64,000 bases of DNA from Phymatolithon calcareum (lineage: Eukaryota > Rhodophyta > Florideophyceae > Hapalidiales), in the NCBI GenBank assembly GCA_977006965.1, contig OZ345360.1, forward strand, positions 248,001 to 312,000, given 5' to 3'. How positions within the stretch are numbered: the stretch's first letter is position 1; each line of letters begins with the position of its first letter. Positions 63,351 to 64,000 of the stretch are shown here, piece by piece. The position numbers were made by a program, and so were the translations under genes. The notes beneath the pieces are model-generated. The model saw nothing but the letters and a program-made list of their open reading frames with translations, was not told the origin of the DNA and made no database searches.

Positions 63351-64000
63351 ATGGCCTTTGCGTCCGTTTGCACAGCATCCGTGGGCGGCACATCAAGCCA
63401 AAACTCAACCAGCCCGCGCCGTCCGCGCACACAGCGTCTGAATTTGAGGGACCCCGCGGCGCTCGACGCAGAATTGCGTCGTTTTTCCGCCTCTATTTTC
63501 GCCGACCCCGATGTGCTTCCCCGTCAGGAAGACCTCCTGCGCGCGCGTCGCGGCGACCTCCGCTACGCCATAGAGCGTTATCACGGCGGTTTCCGCTCGC
63601 TTCGTCGCGTATCCTCGCAACGTCGTCGTCCTTCTTCTTCCGCATCCTCCCCTATGACGTTTACGCATCTCGCTGATGAAATTCGTGAATTTATCGAGAC
63701 ACACGTTGTGCCTCTCGACCCTGTCCATGCCGACCTTTCGCGCACGCTGTTTCCCACGCATTACGCGCTTCGCGCGGCCGGACGGGCCGATCTTGTGCGG
63801 GCAGTGCGTGAGGCGGGCGGCAGTCGGGCGGTTGCGGCGCGCATGCAACTTCGATTGCACTATCACGCCAGTACGGATTATGCCGGTGAGACGAATAGGT
63901 TGTATGCTGAGATTCGACGGTTTGTTGCGGCGCGGCCGAAGCTTAAGGGGAAGGGAGTTTTTCCTACTGGTGCGGAATTGCATGCGGCGGGGAGATTGGA
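63351..64000 (+). CDS. Plastid-type repeat protein (3' end outside window)
   Basis: The frame is open from the ATG at 63351 to the right edge (216 codons); the base composition rises sharply to GC-rich at its start, unlike the flanking DNA. The N-terminus MAFASVCTASVGG, with Phe at position 3, Ser/Thr-rich then Arg-rich, looks like a plastid transit peptide of red-algal type. Three units of a helical repeat follow: LPRQEDLLRARRGDLRYAIE + HGGF, FPTHYALRAAGRADLVRAVR + AGGSRAVAARM, and FPTGAELHAAGRL at the edge. The motif L-xAGRxDL-xxAI-xxxGG-xxVAxR occurs in plant and algal plastid proteins of poorly known function. A role in plastid RNA handling is possible but not shown. Confidence 0.7.
   Translation, partial: MAFASVCTASVGGTSSQNSTSPRRPRTQRLNLRDPAALDAELRRFSASIFADPDVLPRQEDLLRARRGDLRYAIERYHGGFRSLRRVSSQRRRPSSSASSPMTFTHLADEIREFIETHVVPLDPVHADLSRTLFPTHYALRAAGRADLVRAVREAGGSRAVAARMQLRLHYHASTDYAGETNRLYAEIRRFVAARPKLKGKGVFPTGAELHAAGRL

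Noticed and set aside
63405-63983. 192-residue minus-strand frame at the right edge
   Set aside because: It is the shadow of the plus-strand repeat protein starting at 63351, whose repeats and transit peptide are far more protein-like.

Overview
This window is eukaryotic nuclear DNA. It carries intron-poor genes in both orientations, separated by long tracts of degraded transposons and other repeats. Marker proteins are CDC20, a BCS1-type AAA ATPase, cullin 3, mitochondrial OXA1 and a mitochondrial-type ketoacyl-ACP synthase. A stand-alone carbamoyl-phosphate synthase large subunit, few and short introns (about 80-110 nt with GTAAG donors), Golgi-type FkbM methyltransferases and a probable plastid-targeted repeat protein fit a multicellular (florideophyte-like) red alga. 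That assignment is an inference; no species is claimed.

Layout: 1-10.4 kb is gene-rich (CDC20 end, BCS1-like, FkbM methyltransferase 1, carB). 11.5-15.5 kb holds a divergent pair (FkbM methyltransferase 2 and an APH-like phosphotransferase) whose shared promoter region was split by a 0.95-kb inverted-repeat element. 15.8-16.9 kb is an unknown two-exon gene. 18.1-20.5 kb is a 2.4-kb element with long terminal inverted repeats and a perfect 9-bp target duplication. 21.3-23.5 kb is a wrecked LINE. 23.5-25.6 kb is a second, decayed copy of the FkbM-5'/APH segment that lacks the 0.95-kb insertion and so shows the pre-insertion state. 26.1-27.7 kb is an internally deleted piggyBac-like element. 27.7-34.3 kb is mostly repeats plus a Gag-like fragment.

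34.4-44.9 kb is a second genic block: an ionotropic-glutamate-receptor-like channel, OXA1, KAS and CUL3. 45.0-49.5 kb is a three-level nest: a minus-strand LINE, interrupted by a fold-back piggyBac-like element, which itself encloses the 3' tail of another LINE. 50.2-54.2 kb holds a secreted protein gene of unknown family and an acidic nuclear-type gene with SUMO-interacting-like motifs and RRSPR repeats, apparently frameshifted. 54-60 kb is gene-poor. An HD-domain hydrolase lies at 60.0-61.0 kb, a hAT-type MITE inside an older repeat at 62.2-63.0 kb, and the start of a repeat protein runs off the right edge.

The intact genes are mostly unrelated housekeeping functions (APC/C, mitochondrial biogenesis, pyrimidine/arginine precursor synthesis, mitochondrial lipid synthesis, ubiquitination). 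The most informative features are the transposons, because paralogous empty sites within the same window allow target duplications to be read directly.
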